Assembly (NCBI GenBank): GCA_963681505.1
Contig: OY811972.1
Location: 2,394,663 to 2,458,662 of the forward strand
Reading direction: 5' to 3'
Length of the DNA: 64,000 nt
Source: Eunapius fragilis
Taxonomy: Eukaryota; Porifera; Demospongiae; Spongillida; Spongillidae
Part shown: positions 62,346 to 64,000 of the stretch, piece after piece
Position numbering within the stretch: position 1 is the first letter of the stretch
Layout: every line of letters begins with the position of its first letter
Notes under the pieces: model-generated
Told to the model about the DNA's origin: nothing
The model's input: the letters and a program-made list of their open reading frames with translations, nothing else
Databases searched by the model: none
Program-made: the position numbers and the translations under genes

Positions 62346-63099
62346 CAGGTATCTGTTAGACGCCTAACCGATCGGGCAATTAGCTGAAGCTAGTTGTACC
62401 TTATTTGGTGTTGATCTACAAATAGCACATTACATCAGCTATCGCAGTGTTCATGACGCACCAGTATAATATATCCAGCATTATCAAATTCGATGGTTTT
62501 ACCATGCAATCTCAAGGACAATTCTGATTCCACTCGAGCATCTAAAAGTGGAAAGATCCAGATGCTGCCAGATCTGCCAAACGTGCTTATGTCAAGCGCG
62601 GTACCGAAAGTAACAACAAAACGACCACCCAAAGGTACGTTACGGCATCGATAAATGTTGGATCGATAAATTATGAGCATGCATGGTATATCGCTAAAAT
62701 GGAAGGAATAGTTTAGTTACAGCGGTAGATACTGCGTCTCTTCCGTTTTATAGTAATATGCGAAGTTTGATATTGTGTGTATAACGCCAAAGTTGCTTAC
62801 GTCAATTTGGTCATGTATTGTGGTGCATGGTTTATCTGATTATAGCGTGAGATCAGTTTACTTAGATTACATTTTATCCTATGTATTATATGGCTTCGCT
62901 TTTAACCTTTATCAATCATTTGCTCCTCAATGGATCGGAGATAGTCTGGGGACTAGTGCAATATTTGGTACACACCTCAACAGAATTGCAGATTCTAAAA
63001 TAAACCTGTCATGATCGCGCAAGTTGACGTTTATGCTACCTGATTCTATGCGTTTCAAGAACTAAATACAATACCAAATCCACCAGAAAAATTTAGGAA
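62346..63099. other. No feature recognised
   Basis: Short ORFs on both strands (for example 62,435-62,680 minus and 62,775-63,014 plus) show no known motif, splice context or conservation with other parts of the window. Confidence 0.4.
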
Positions 63100-63383
63100 A
63101 CAAGTAATAAAAACATTCTCTACACGAGAAGGTAGGTGGTATATAAGAATCAAAGGTGATGGTGGTGTAAAAAGCAAGGGAACAAGGCTTCTGATTGAAA
63201 AGGAACAATGAAATAGACCTACATTAGCACGCACATTTAAATATGACACAGGCTGCTAATATAGGTCTATTTCATTTTTCCTTTTCAATCAGAAGCCTTG
63301 TTCCCTTGCTTTTTACACCACCATCACCTTTAATTCCTATATACCACCTACCTTCTCGTGTAGAGAATGTTTTTATTACTTGT
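63100..63383. mobile_element. Foldback MITE, copy 7
   Basis: Palindrome with termini ACAAGTAATAAAAACATTCT and its complement, loop near 63,228-63,258. It is the most diverged family member in the window, yet the two arms still match each other closely. Confidence 0.85.
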
Positions 63384-64000
63384 ACCTGTAGTGATACCGA
63401 GAACTATACCTTGATTTCTGCCATCCTATGTGACTATTAGTTTTAAAAAGCATGTTCGTGTAGCTTGGTCTGTGCTGCATCCCACTGCGTAATTCGTTTC
63501 AAGCCCACGTGGATGTGGATTGCGCAAGGGATAGTTCTTACCGTATCACGGAGTACCACTATAGAAGTATGCTCTCACGTGAAGTGCTTCCAATCCCTCT
63601 CTAAATAATCTATGGTTGTAGTAAGGGAGGTTCATTATCTGATGTATGTTCACATGCAGGTCTGTGCATGCCACCTGGTGTGCATGCTGGTAAAATTAAT
63701 TACACTGCTATTTGAGTTACATATACCTGTGCCTAAAATGTAAAAGAAATGTTTTTTAATGACTGCAATCATTTCCTATAGGTACTCCCTGTATGAACCC
63801 AGGAGTATAATGATGGTGCTTAAAAAAGCTCAACAAGCTGTACTGTAATAGTATCCATTGGACTTCCACCAGTGGACACCCAACTGCTAGCTTCATCAAG
63901 TTCCCTTCATGTTGGGACATCCACACCAATACAATTGCTCCTCCTCATCAGGGTACCCCCATTTCCTTGGATGCTGCACTTCCACATCGGGACACTGCCT
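63384..64000. other. End of window, no gene supported
   Basis: The last 220 bases have open reading on the minus strand in two frames, but no motif that identifies a protein. The segment is cut by the window end. Confidence 0.35.

Overview
This window is eukaryotic nuclear DNA from an invertebrate. Exons carry scavenger-receptor cysteine-rich (SRCR) and immunoglobulin (Ig) domains, with clean GT-AG splice sites, many introns of about 50-110 bases, and dense mobile DNA and microsatellites. The abundance of SRCR-Ig receptors and the short introns suggest a marine invertebrate, most likely a demosponge. That is inference: no species-specific gene is present.

The host content is one minus-strand receptor family in three tandem copies. 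Copy 1 (1229-21045) and copy 3 (47313-60367) splice, on paper, into intact 21-exon frames of about 1,492 and 1,509 residues. The order is signal peptide, seven group-A-like SRCR domains (each split by an intron), Ig, Ig without the usual cysteines, a Tyr-rich module I do not recognise, Ig, an unrecognised membrane-proximal domain, one transmembrane helix, and a tail of about 60 residues. The tail carries a TxYxxV motif (TVYEQV) plus two further tyrosines. Copy 2 (36507-42143) has lost its 5' exons and has three nonsense codons, so it is a pseudogene. Both flanks of the gene are duplicated with it.

Most of 22,012-33,215 is one large DNA transposon. It has inverted termini starting TGTCAC, a CCGG target duplication and a Gypsy-like DDE integrase, followed by OTU and Ulp1/C48 protease genes, which fits a Ginger-type element. 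A 0.9-kb non-autonomous composite element sits inside its integrase gene. A 3,980-bp Gypsy retroelement (114-bp LTRs, GTAAC duplication) sits downstream of its Ulp1 gene. A second, decayed Gypsy element (43,518-46,650, minus) lies between gene copies 2 and 3, and a 354-bp intron-like insert interrupts its RNase H region. Non-LTR retrotransposon remnants lie at 33.6-34.7 kb.

The rest is small mobile DNA and simple sequence. There are seven foldback MITEs with ACAAGTAA termini, three copies of a composite that joins this MITE to a hairpin-bearing unit, and several other inverted-repeat elements. One of those has an empty site elsewhere in the window. (CA)n arrays and poly-G/poly-C runs are frequent. 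No tRNA, rRNA, CRISPR array or prokaryotic signal was seen.
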